Positions 1 through 5,775 of a DNA stretch of 5,775 nt are shown in pieces. The translations under genes and the position numbers were made by a program. The notes beneath the pieces were generated by a model, which did no database searches, was not told where the DNA came from, and saw nothing but the letters and a program-made list of their open reading frames with translations. The stretch spans positions 8,992-14,766 of the forward strand of contig SVEW01000053.1 in the NCBI GenBank assembly GCA_015057205.1. The letters run 5' to 3'. The stretch comes from Lachnospiraceae bacterium (GTDB lineage: Bacteria > Bacillota > Clostridia > Lachnospirales > Lachnospiraceae). Numbering within the stretch: the stretch's first letter is position 1; every line of letters starts with the position of its first letter.

Positions 1-2313
1 GATGATATTAAGCTGGATGCGGACTATCAGAAATTGTTGGCGGAAGTGGATTTGTCTCATGGTAATATTGGACTTGGAATTGTGGATATTGATCGTTTTC
101 ATGAAATTAATGAAAAAAGAGGCTATTTGGAGGGAGATAAAGTTCTAAAGACGGTGGCGTCGATTTTGCAGGATTGCATTTCTGAGTTTGGATTGGTGTA
201 TCGTCGCAGTGGAGATAAATTTATTTTACTACTGGCGGATTGTACAGAAGAAAGTCTGATGGCTTTGGCAGAGAAAATCAAAGAACGGTTACCACAGTCT
301 GTTTGCCAGGGATATTCTTACATGCAACCGCGGGCGGAACAGATTTTAGAGCGCCATTATGATTACGCTTTACGCGCGCTAAAACTGGCAAAAAAACAGG
401 GAGCAGGCAGTTCGATGGTGGTGGATAATAGCCAGAAGGATTATCATACTTTTTACGAACGCTACATTCGCAATATGGAAGAAACGGCTGCTTTGGAAAG
501 CAGTTTTCAAAATGCGGAGAGTAAAGAACAGTGGATGATGAATATAATGCAACGACGCCAGCGTAATCAGGAATTGATGCGTGAAAATCAGCGTTTGATT
601 GGAAAGTATCTGACGCCGATTTTGAATGGAACAGAGGAAATGACCGAGGAGGCAGCGGTAGCGTTGGCGCATGAAATTGCGGATATGCGGGAACATGGCT
701 ACATGGAGCATTTGGTTATGTTAGAAGTTGCCAAAGTGGTGGAAAAATATCTGGAGCAGTGTAATCGGCCTGAGGAACACATCAACATGTTAATTGTGTT
801 GGGGGAGGCATACGGACGATTGAATTCGGAAGTGTATTTTGACCAGGCGTATCTGTATTATCAGAAGTTGAACATGTACCGAACCATGATGACGGAAATC
901 TCCAAACGTTCATTGCGAAGAAGCCTTTATGAGGCCTTTTTGAGAGGTGGTGTTATTTTTGCCGAGAGCAGCAATGTGTCACTGGCACAGACCCTTGATA
1001 ATATTCAATTTGAACTTTCTTATTTCGAAGAGAAAGACATTAAGGAAAATCTTCGCTTAAGCGATGACGAGGCGGAACGAATTTTAGATGAGTTTGTGAT
1101 TCATTCTGTGGCCGGTGTATGTATTTCTTTCCGTAGACCGGAGCCTTATAACGAAGAATTGGTGGAGGCTTATGAATTGATTGCCACCATTTTTGAGAAA
1201 CAGAGGCAGAAAGCAAAGGAGTTAAAGGAAATTGGTGAACGGTTATATGGTTGCTATCATCAATTGCGATGGCTGATAGGAAAGAGTAGCTTAGATGAGT
1301 GTTATTATGAGCATAAGAAGTATTTTGAAGAAACCCAGGGAAGAGAGTCTTATGTGCTTGAGCAGGATGCAGCGTTTCATACCAGTTTAACCTTCCGAAT
1401 GACCCTGTACTACATTCCGGAAATGGTGAAGATGTATACCAATATGTCAAAGGAGGGCATGGAAAAAGAGAAGGGCTATATAAATTCGCTTATGGAAGCG
1501 TATATGATTTATTTAAGTGCGCTGCCAAAAGCCAGCAAGGAAACGGGACTTACGGATGAAATTTATCATTCCTTTGGACGGATTTTACGCTACTTACCAA
1601 GTTGGATGAATGCGTTTGAGTTGGTATTTAAGGTGTTGGTGGAGCGCAATGTGGATAACTCTATTCATTCAAGGATGGTGAGCGAGATCTGTATTCAGAT
1701 GCTGAATATGATTTATCGCATGCAGCCGGAGCTGTTGCTGGGAACGTTTGACTGCTGGGATGATGAGGAGATTCAGGATCATTACGAGCAAATTCGCGAT
1801 TTTGTCAAAAATGCGGGTATGATTCACGATATCGGTAAAATTGAAGTGAATGACATCATCAATCAGCAGGTTCGCCGGTTAACGGAACTTGAGCGTGACA
1901 ATATCAAGCGCCATCCGGAATATGGAGCTAATCTGGTGGCGGATACCAAGAGTATGGAGCTCTATTTACCATTGATTATGGGGCACCATCGATACTACAA
2001 TGACGAGGCCGGATATCCGGAGGATTATTCTTATCAAGAACACGATAACCCATTGCTGGTGAATATGATTCAGATTGCCGACAGCCTGGATGCAGCGACG
2101 GATAATATCGGACGCAGCTACACCAAGGCCAAGACTTTAGAGGAGATTTTGGGCGAGCTGGAGGCACAGCAGGGAATTCGTTATAATCCGATTTTGGTTG
2201 GCTTGATGAAAAAAGATAAGGAATTCCAAAGAGAGCTGCAGGAACTGATTACGAATGGAAGAGAGAAAATTTGTTATGAAGTGTATCGCTCGTATTCGCA
2301 GTTTCGGGAGTAA
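1..2313 (+). CDS. GGDEF (degenerate) - helical linker - HD-GYP signalling protein, 5' truncated
   Basis: The frame is open from base 1 to the TAA at 2311-2313, so the true start and any N-terminal sensor lie outside the window. Residues below are counted from the TTG at 34. Residues 10-130 form a GGDEF fold: VDIDRFHEIN (17-26), then GDKVL (34-38). The signature is SGDKF (59-63, nt 208-222) instead of GGDEF, losing the catalytic Glu, and no RxxD inhibitory site precedes it, so cyclase activity is unlikely. Residues about 140-530 are mostly helical with TPR-like stretches (about 250-285) and match no domain I recognise. The C-terminal HD-GYP domain keeps the expected ligands: H545, HDIGK (598-602), H627, H651-H652, GYP (660-662) and D683. 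In this family the HD-GYP domain hydrolyses cyclic di-GMP, and a degenerate GGDEF often acts as a nucleotide sensor; both roles are inferred here. It stands alone, followed by non-coding DNA. Confidence 0.88.
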   Translation, partial: DDIKLDADYQKLLAEVDLSHGNIGLGIVDIDRFHEINEKRGYLEGDKVLKTVASILQDCISEFGLVYRRSGDKFILLLADCTEESLMALAEKIKERLPQSVCQGYSYMQPRAEQILERHYDYALRALKLAKKQGAGSSMVVDNSQKDYHTFYERYIRNMEETAALESSFQNAESKEQWMMNIMQRRQRNQELMRENQRLIGKYLTPILNGTEEMTEEAAVALAHEIADMREHGYMEHLVMLEVAKVVEKYLEQCNRPEEHINMLIVLGEAYGRLNSEVYFDQAYLYYQKLNMYRTMMTEISKRSLRRSLYEAFLRGGVIFAESSNVSLAQTLDNIQFELSYFEEKDIKENLRLSDDEAERILDEFVIHSVAGVCISFRRPEPYNEELVEAYELIATIFEKQRQKAKELKEIGERLYGCYHQLRWLIGKSSLDECYYEHKKYFEETQGRESYVLEQDAAFHTSLTFRMTLYYIPEMVKMYTNMSKEGMEKEKGYINSLMEAYMIYLSALPKASKETGLTDEIYHSFGRILRYLPSWMNAFELVFKVLVERNVDNSIHSRMVSEICIQMLNMIYRMQPELLLGTFDCWDDEEIQDHYEQIRDFVKNAGMIHDIGKIEVNDIINQQVRRLTELERDNIKRHPEYGANLVADTKSMELYLPLIMGHHRYYNDEAGYPEDYSYQEHDNPLLVNMIQIADSLDAATDNIGRSYTKAKTLEEILGELEAQQGIRYNPILVGLMKKDKEFQRELQELITNGREKICYEVYRSYSQFRE

Positions 2314-2430
2314 GGAAGAAGAAGGGGATGTCGCACTAGTCACTTAGTGCTACAGCCCTGCAGTAATCGGAAATATTAATGAAACATTTGGATGTCGATT
2401 TCGGTTAGAGACAATTCCGTGGTCCGACTC
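2314..2430. other. Non-coding spacer between the HD-GYP gene and the dyad array
   Basis: I see no gene here. A short dyad, GCACTA (2333-2338) with TAGTGC (2345-2350), lies 20 bp after the HD-GYP stop codon. It has no following T-run, so it is not a convincing intrinsic terminator. The 12-mer AATGAAACATTT occurs at 2378-2389 and again at 2477-2488, inside the array that follows. The stretch beginning GAG at 2408 (with AATTCC a few bases later) resembles the inter-dyad segment at 2521, so 2371-2430 may be a fifth, badly decayed unit of the array. Confidence 0.4.
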
Positions 2431-2641
2431 GGTATACAAGATTTGGGAGTTCTATGTACCGTTGATTTGTAGGAAAAATGAAACATTTTCGGTACATGGG
2501 ATTTCCCAGGCGTATATACCGAGGAATTCCCCTAAGTGGCGTGAAAACGTAGGTACATAGGCTTCTGGAAATGCATATGCCGAGAAGTGCCCAACACAAG
2601 TGAAAATCGTAGGTACATAGGATTTGAGAAATCTATGTACC
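2431..2641. repeat. Array of four degenerate 30-bp dyad repeats, 60-61 bp period
   Basis: Four 30-bp units lie at 2431-2460, 2491-2520, 2552-2581 and 2612-2641. Each starts with GGTA and ends with CC. Typical arms are GGTACATAG on the left and CTATGTACC on the right. The last unit is nearly perfect: 13 base pairs with one bulged G around a GAG loop. The others carry mismatches and G-U type pairs. The segments between units (30, 31 and 30 bp) are also related: after three of the four units the sequence restarts with GAG and a C-rich patch, and two segments end in GTGAAAA(T)CGTA just before the next GGTACATAGG (2541-2561 and 2600-2621). The true unit is therefore about 60 bp, partly palindromic and tandemly repeated. 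I recognise no family. Possible roles are an RNA hairpin series, a REP/BIME-like or MITE-derived repeat, or multiple operator sites. The sequence does not decide between these. Confidence 0.75.
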
Positions 2642-2785
2642 GAGCACGCCCCAAAGCACCTGTTGGCGAATGACAGAGAGTATTATTACGCTTGGAATCA
2701 GCGAGAAGTTCAGGAACTGGTGATGCTATATTCCTCGGGAACCGGTATTGGTTTCATTCTCTCACTTTTGTTGGGGGGTCAATGA
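2621..2785 (+). pseudogene. Orphan 3' coding remnant, unidentified
   Basis: After the in-frame TAG at 2618-2620 the frame stays open to the TGA at 2783-2785. From about 2654 the translation looks protein-like: a polar, aromatic stretch (NDREYYYAWNQREVQEL, nt 2669-2719) followed by a hydrophobic tail (GTGIGFILSLLLGGQ, nt 2738-2782) that could enter a membrane. The upstream part of the frame runs through the last dyad repeat and does not look coding. The only in-frame ATG is at 2723, which would give a 20-residue hydrophobic peptide with a weak AGGAA six bases upstream. No complete gene fits. The simplest reading is the C-terminal end of a gene whose 5' part was lost, perhaps when the repeat array was inserted or expanded. 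A genuine small membrane peptide from 2723 is the alternative. I do not recognise the family. Confidence 0.35.
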
Positions 2786-2834
2786 TAGTTTTGCAAAGAG
2801 AAGTGGATTAGTTTTAATAGTCCATAAAATAGTC

Positions 2835-2870
2835 AATGGGAAGTGCCTCAAAATGTAGACACTTCCCATT
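2835..2870 (-). terminator. Stem-loop, probable terminator of the DMT transporter gene
   Basis: AATGGGAAGTG (2835-2845) and CACTTCCCATT (2860-2870) form a perfect 11-bp stem around a 14-base loop. On the minus strand it begins 9 bases after the transporter stop codon and is followed by GACTATTTTATGG, a short T-rich tract. It sits between two converging reading frames, so it may also stop rightward transcription from the remnant. The plus-strand side (AGTCAAATTT) has an even weaker T-run. Confidence 0.6.
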
Positions 2871-2879
2871 AGTCAAATT

Positions 2880-3803
2880 TCAAAAGCTTTCTTTTGCTGC
2901 ATCTAGCTGTCTTGCCGTACGTTTGCGTGCACCCTCCTGCATATACATCTGTAATCCGATGCCTGCGATAATCAGAAATAATCCGAGGAAGGAGTATGCC
3001 GTCACCTTTTCTCCTAAGATGAAATGGGTTACGCCTAACGAAACGAAGGGCGTTAAATAGGCGAGGTTGGCGATGATGGCGGTGTTGCCAAGGTCAAGCG
3101 CCATGGCCCAGGTCAAGTAAGGAAGGGCATTGGCGATGATGCCGTTAAATGCCATGGCAATGGTTTCCGGTACGTCCGGAAGGTGAAATTTACCGGTGGC
3201 AAAAACCCAGATAAATGCAATCACAGAACCGGATAAATAGGAAACAAAAACGCTGATTCCCTTGTCGTAATCTTCGCGCTTGTTCAAAGTGCAGTACAAG
3301 CCGTAGCAAATCGCCGCCATAGCGCAGAAGATGACGCCTTGCATGGATGTGTGTAATAAAAATCCAAAATCACCGTTAGAGGTGGAGATGAAGATTCCGA
3401 GTATGGAAAAAACAATGGCCACTAACTTAGCGATGGTAAATTTTTCTTTTAAAATAATACAGGAAAAAACAATAATCAAAGCCGGCCATAGGTCGTTAAT
3501 CAAAAAAGCTACTTGTGCCGGTAGTGTAACTTCACCTAATAATAAGAAGAGATTGTAAAATAATACGCCTAAAGAGCCGATTCCTACCATGCGCATAAGC
3601 GTACCCTTCGAAGTCCTGCGAAGTTTGGAGAGGTTTCCCTGCTTCCAATTGTAAAGAAACAAAAACAAGGATGCAAATAAAAATGAAAATGCCAATGCAA
3701 ACATGGCATCCAATTGTCCCGCCAAAATCTTAGTTACGGTAGCTACAGTTCCCCAGCACAGAACGGAAATGCCGGCTAAGGTGTACTCTTTTTTTAATAA
3801 CAT
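2880..3803 (-). CDS. EamA/DMT-superfamily transporter (possibly YddG-like exporter)
   Basis: This encodes a 307-residue integral membrane protein, the usual size for the ten-helix drug/metabolite transporter fold made of two EamA repeats (about 8-140 and 154-287). Each repeat ends with the family's typical pattern of a hydrophobic helix, a Gly/Lys-Glu-Lys loop and a further helix: ILKEKFTIAKLVAI (117-130) and ILGEKVTAYSFLGL (262-275). The segment NDLWPALIIVFS (103-114) recalls the YLWP region of the YddG aromatic amino-acid exporter group, and ALPYLTWAMALDLGN (226-240) fits the same group. That is resemblance only; substrate and direction are not proven. The C-terminal tail (about 290-307) is basic and soluble. 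ATG at 3801-3803 is chosen because AAGGAG lies 8 bases upstream. The gene is monocistronic as far as visible: its own promoter lies upstream and a stem-loop follows the stop. It is divergent from the AspT-like gene. Confidence 0.9.
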   Translation of the reverse strand: MLLKKEYTLAGISVLCWGTVATVTKILAGQLDAMFALAFSFLFASLFLFLYNWKQGNLSKLRRTSKGTLMRMVGIGSLGVLFYNLFLLLGEVTLPAQVAFLINDLWPALIIVFSCIILKEKFTIAKLVAIVFSILGIFISTSNGDFGFLLHTSMQGVIFCAMAAICYGLYCTLNKREDYDKGISVFVSYLSGSVIAFIWVFATGKFHLPDVPETIAMAFNGIIANALPYLTWAMALDLGNTAIIANLAYLTPFVSLGVTHFILGEKVTAYSFLGLFLIIAGIGLQMYMQEGARKRTARQLDAAKESF

Positions 3804-3811
3804 AGTAGTTT

Positions 3812-3817
3812 CTCCTT
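3812..3817 (-). promoter_or_regulatory. Ribosome binding site of the DMT gene
   Basis: The minus strand reads AAGGAG, separated by 8 bases from the ATG at 3801-3803. It fixes the start codon of the transporter. Confidence 0.8.
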
Positions 3818-3852
3818 AAAAACTTCTTTATGATAAAAAACAATCCTTTTTC

Positions 3853-3881
3853 AATATATCACGTTTTATAATGGAAGTCTA
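3853..3881 (-). promoter_or_regulatory. Sigma-A-type promoter for the DMT gene
   Basis: On the minus strand TAGACT (3876-3881) and TATATT (3853-3858) are separated by 17 bases. They match the TTGACA and TATAAT consensus at 4 of 6 and 5 of 6 positions. Transcription would start near 3846, giving a leader of roughly 43 bases. Nearby AT-rich DNA offers other -10 candidates, so the exact site is uncertain. Confidence 0.5.
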
Positions 3882-3894
3882 TGGGAAAAATGGG

Positions 3895-3923
3895 TTGATT
3901 TGTATACGGTAGTGCGTTATAAT
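3895..3923 (+). promoter_or_regulatory. Strong sigma-A-type promoter for the AspT-like/TauE operon
   Basis: TTGATT (3895-3900) and a perfect TATAAT (3918-3923) are separated by exactly 17 bases. Transcription would start near 3930, leaving about 50 bases of purine-rich leader before the ATG at 3982. The palindrome GTATAC (3902-3907) lies inside the spacer. Whether it binds a regulator cannot be told. This -35 box is 13 bp from the -35 box of the divergent promoter. Confidence 0.75.
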
Positions 3924-3967
3924 CTTGATTGGGTTTATGAAGGGCACTTAAAGCCTAAGAAAGAAAA

Positions 3968-3973
3968 AAGGAG
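3968..3973 (+). promoter_or_regulatory. Ribosome binding site of the AspT-like gene
   Basis: AAGGAG lies 8 bases before the ATG at 3982, in a long purine-rich run. It supports this start over the in-frame ATG-ATG four codons later. Confidence 0.8.
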
Positions 3974-3981
3974 AAGGAAAA

Positions 3982-5223
3982 ATGAGTTTTCAAATGATGG
4001 AAGCAGCAGGTGTGAGCCTATTCCAGGTCAAAACCATTGCGCTTATTATGTTTGTCGTATTTGGCATTATCGCAGTGGGATATCTTGTCGGAAAGGTTTC
4101 GATTAAGGGAGTTTCCCTTGGCAGTGCTGCTATTTTTATTGTTGCATTAGCAGGTGGACATTTCTTACAGCAGGGTCTTGATCACATCCCTACATGGGTG
4201 GAAGCCGGAGGATGGGATAGTGTGAAACCATATTTTAGTATGATTCAGAACCTTGGTTTGGTACTGTTTGTTACTTCGGTAGGTTTGATTGCAGGACCAA
4301 CGTTTTTTAAGAACCTTGTTAAGAATTTTAAATCCTACGTGTTACTTGGTTTTGCCATTATTCTGGCAGGAGCCCTTGGTTGTGCGCTGATTATTAAACT
4401 GGTGCCGGGCATGAATTCTGCCATGGCAGTTGGACTTTTATCCGGAGCATTGACTTCAACGCCGGCCTTTGCAGCGGCACAGGGAGCACTGGTGGACAGC
4501 CCGTTTTATGATCAGGTAGCCGTTGGCCTTGGTGTGGCGTATCCGTTTGGCGTTATTGGAGTTGTATTGTTTGTGCAGATTATTCCGAAGTTAATCCATG
4601 CAGATATGGATAAAGAGCGCGCGCTTTTGGACGGTGCTGCAGGCGTTGAGAAGAAGGCAGTTCGTTCGGATTTGTTCTATATGGATAAGTTTGGATTAGG
4701 TGCCATGGCCTTAACCATTATGGTTGGTATTATACTTGGTGGTATTAACATTCCACTGGGACAGGGACAGGCTTTTAGTCTTGGAACCACAGGCGGTCCA
4801 TTGATTATCGGACTTATTTTTGGACACTTTGGACATTTGGGTAAGTTGAGTATGCAGGTGAAAAAAGAAGTGCTTTCCCTTTGTCAGGAGCTTGGTCTTA
4901 TTTTGTTCCTTACCGGTGCCGGAGTAGACGGTGGCCGTAAGTTTGTGACTACGTTAAGTGAGTTTGGCGTGTCCTTATTTGTCTGGGGAGCTGTTATGAC
5001 CATGATTCCACTTTTGCTTGGTTATTTCATCGCAAGATTCTTGTTGAAGATGAGTCTGTTCAATACCCTTGGTTCCTTAACCGGTGGTATGACATCAACT
5101 CCGGCATTGGGTGCGTTGATTAATTGCACCGGGACTTCGAATGTAGCAAGTGCATACGCTGCAACCTATCCGATTGCCCTGATTGTGGTGGTGCTTTGTT
5201 CACAGTTGTTGACACATCTGTAA
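3982..5223 (+). CDS. AspT/YidE-family (Asp-Al_Ex) membrane transporter lacking RCK domains
   Basis: This encodes a 413-residue, very hydrophobic protein made of two homologous halves. SVGLIAGPTFF (99-109) matches GAGVDGGRKFV (312-322), and GALTSTPAF (155-163) matches GGMTSTPAL (368-376). Both pairs lie exactly 213 residues apart. AYP (186-188) and TYP (395-397) are a further related pair. The G-x-x-T-x-TP and VGL-x-AGP signatures are those of the aspartate:alanine exchanger duplication domain family (AspT, YidE, YbjL). Those proteins are about 550-560 residues long and carry two cytoplasmic RCK_C (TrkA_C) domains between the halves. Here only a charged loop of about 30 residues (205-235) joins them, so nucleotide gating through RCK is not expected. 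The substrate is unknown; a dicarboxylate or amino-acid anion is a guess from the family. A GltS-like carrier is a less likely reading. It is the first gene of a probable operon with the TSUP gene 26 bp downstream. Confidence 0.85.
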   Translation: MSFQMMEAAGVSLFQVKTIALIMFVVFGIIAVGYLVGKVSIKGVSLGSAAIFIVALAGGHFLQQGLDHIPTWVEAGGWDSVKPYFSMIQNLGLVLFVTSVGLIAGPTFFKNLVKNFKSYVLLGFAIILAGALGCALIIKLVPGMNSAMAVGLLSGALTSTPAFAAAQGALVDSPFYDQVAVGLGVAYPFGVIGVVLFVQIIPKLIHADMDKERALLDGAAGVEKKAVRSDLFYMDKFGLGAMALTIMVGIILGGINIPLGQGQAFSLGTTGGPLIIGLIFGHFGHLGKLSMQVKKEVLSLCQELGLILFLTGAGVDGGRKFVTTLSEFGVSLFVWGAVMTMIPLLLGYFIARFLLKMSLFNTLGSLTGGMTSTPALGALINCTGTSNVASAYAATYPIALIVVVLCSQLLTHL

Positions 5224-5249
5224 AGTGATTGAAGGTAAAAGGTTTTTGA

Positions 5250-5775
5250 ATGCAACTTACAGTGAGTATTTTTTTGATTGTTTGTCCGCTTGTGTTTCTG
5301 GCGGGCTTTGTGGATGCCATAGCAGGGGGAGGCGGTATGATCTCCCTGCCGGCATACCTGATTGCAGGTGTTCCGGTGCATAGCGCACTTGGAACCAATA
5401 AATTGTCTTCCATGGTAGGAACTTGCGTATCCACTGCACGCTACTGTCGGAACGGGTTTGTTGATTGGTCGCTGGCTATTCCGAGTATGATTGCGGCTGT
5501 GGTTGGTTCGCTGGTGGGAGCGAATTTGGCACTTCTTGTAACGGGAAAGGTGTTGCAGGTAGTGCTTTTGGTCGTGTTACCGGTTCTTGCACTGTATATC
5601 TTCCGAAATCGAAGTTTTGAAAGTGCAAAACGATTTTCTTTTTCACGCAGGCAGGTGCTTGTAGTGGGAACATGTTTGACTTTTTTGATTGGAATATTTG
5701 ATGGATTTTACGGGCCTGGTACCGGCACTTTTTTATTGATTCTGTATACATCGGTTCTTGGGATGGATGTTAAGA
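5250..5775 (+). CDS. TauE/SafE (TSUP) family transporter, 3' truncated by window end
   Basis: An open frame of 175 codons runs past the end of the window. It begins at ATG 5250, with AAAAGG (5237-5242) 7 bases upstream. Both family signatures are visible. The first is GFVDAIAGGGG (19-29), followed by ISLPAYLIAG (31-40) and SALGTNKLSS (45-54). The second half opens with GIFDGFYGPGTGTF (148-161). TSUP proteins are usually about 250 residues with seven to nine helices in two inverted repeats, so roughly 75 residues are missing here. At least four hydrophobic segments are present (about 5-18, 75-97, 101-118 and 136-150). Characterised members move sulfite, sulfoacetate, taurine-derived or other organic anions across the membrane; the substrate here is not known. 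The 26-bp gap with no terminator indicates co-transcription with the AspT-like gene. Confidence 0.9.
   Translation, partial: MQLTVSIFLIVCPLVFLAGFVDAIAGGGGMISLPAYLIAGVPVHSALGTNKLSSMVGTCVSTARYCRNGFVDWSLAIPSMIAAVVGSLVGANLALLVTGKVLQVVLLVVLPVLALYIFRNRSFESAKRFSFSRRQVLVVGTCLTFLIGIFDGFYGPGTGTFLLILYTSVLGMDVK

Noticed and set aside
34..36. TTG at 34 as the real start of the signalling gene
   Set aside because: The frame is open to base 1 with coding-like sequence, and the GGDEF fold would lack its first part. The gene continues upstream of the window.
2333..2350. Terminator of the HD-GYP gene at GCACTA/TAGTGC
   Set aside because: The stem is only six or seven pairs and is followed by TACAGCCCTG, with no T-run.
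2405..2599. Minus-strand open frame of 64 codons across the dyad array
   Set aside because: Its 20-residue periodicity only mirrors the 60-bp DNA repeat. One 61-bp step shifts the frame between units, no ribosome site is evident, and the composition (Cys, Tyr, Arg rich) is not protein-like.
2431..2641. CRISPR array with 30-bp repeats and 30-31 bp spacers
   Set aside because: The repeats differ from each other at many positions, the supposed spacers are related to one another, and no cas gene is present. A CRISPR array has near-identical repeats and unrelated spacers.
3982..5223. GltS-type sodium/glutamate symporter
   Set aside because: The paired TSTP and VGL-x-AGP-like signatures at a constant 213-residue offset fit the AspT/YidE duplication family better.
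5120..5439. Several overlapping minus-strand open frames
   Set aside because: They overlie the 3' end of the AspT-like gene and the start of the TauE/SafE gene, both strongly supported by family motifs, and they have no ribosome sites or recognisable content.

Overview
The window looks like chromosomal DNA of a low-to-moderate-GC Gram-positive anaerobe. The class Clostridia, possibly Lachnospiraceae, is the best guess. This rests on strong AAGGAG-type ribosome sites, near-consensus sigma-A promoters, an AT-leaning base composition and the mix of protein families. It is inference, because no rRNA or other taxonomic marker is present.

Layout. Positions 1-2313 (+) hold the 3' part of a large cyclic-di-GMP-type signalling gene: a degenerate GGDEF domain, a helical middle of about 400 residues, and a C-terminal HD-GYP domain with its metal ligands in place. 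Positions 2314-2879 contain no intact gene. They hold an array of at least four degenerate 30-bp dyad repeats at a 60-61 bp period (2431-2641), an orphan open frame that looks like the tail of a lost gene (ends at 2785), and a stem-loop (2835-2870) that probably terminates the next gene. Positions 2880-3803 (-) encode a ten-helix EamA/DMT transporter, possibly YddG-like.

The 178-bp region 3804-3981 is a divergent promoter region, with one good promoter for each strand and their -35 boxes only 13 bp apart. Rightward from it run an AspT-family membrane protein without the usual RCK domains (3982-5223) and, 26 bp later, a TauE/SafE-type (TSUP) transporter that runs off the window end (5250-5775).

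How the parts fit together. The right half is a transport cluster: one amino-acid/metabolite exporter-like gene facing a probable two-gene operon of two unrelated carrier families. The substrates cannot be read from the sequence. The signalling gene on the left is separated from the cluster by the repeat array and the gene remnant and is probably an independent unit. The least explained element is the dyad array. No complete novel multi-gene system is evident.
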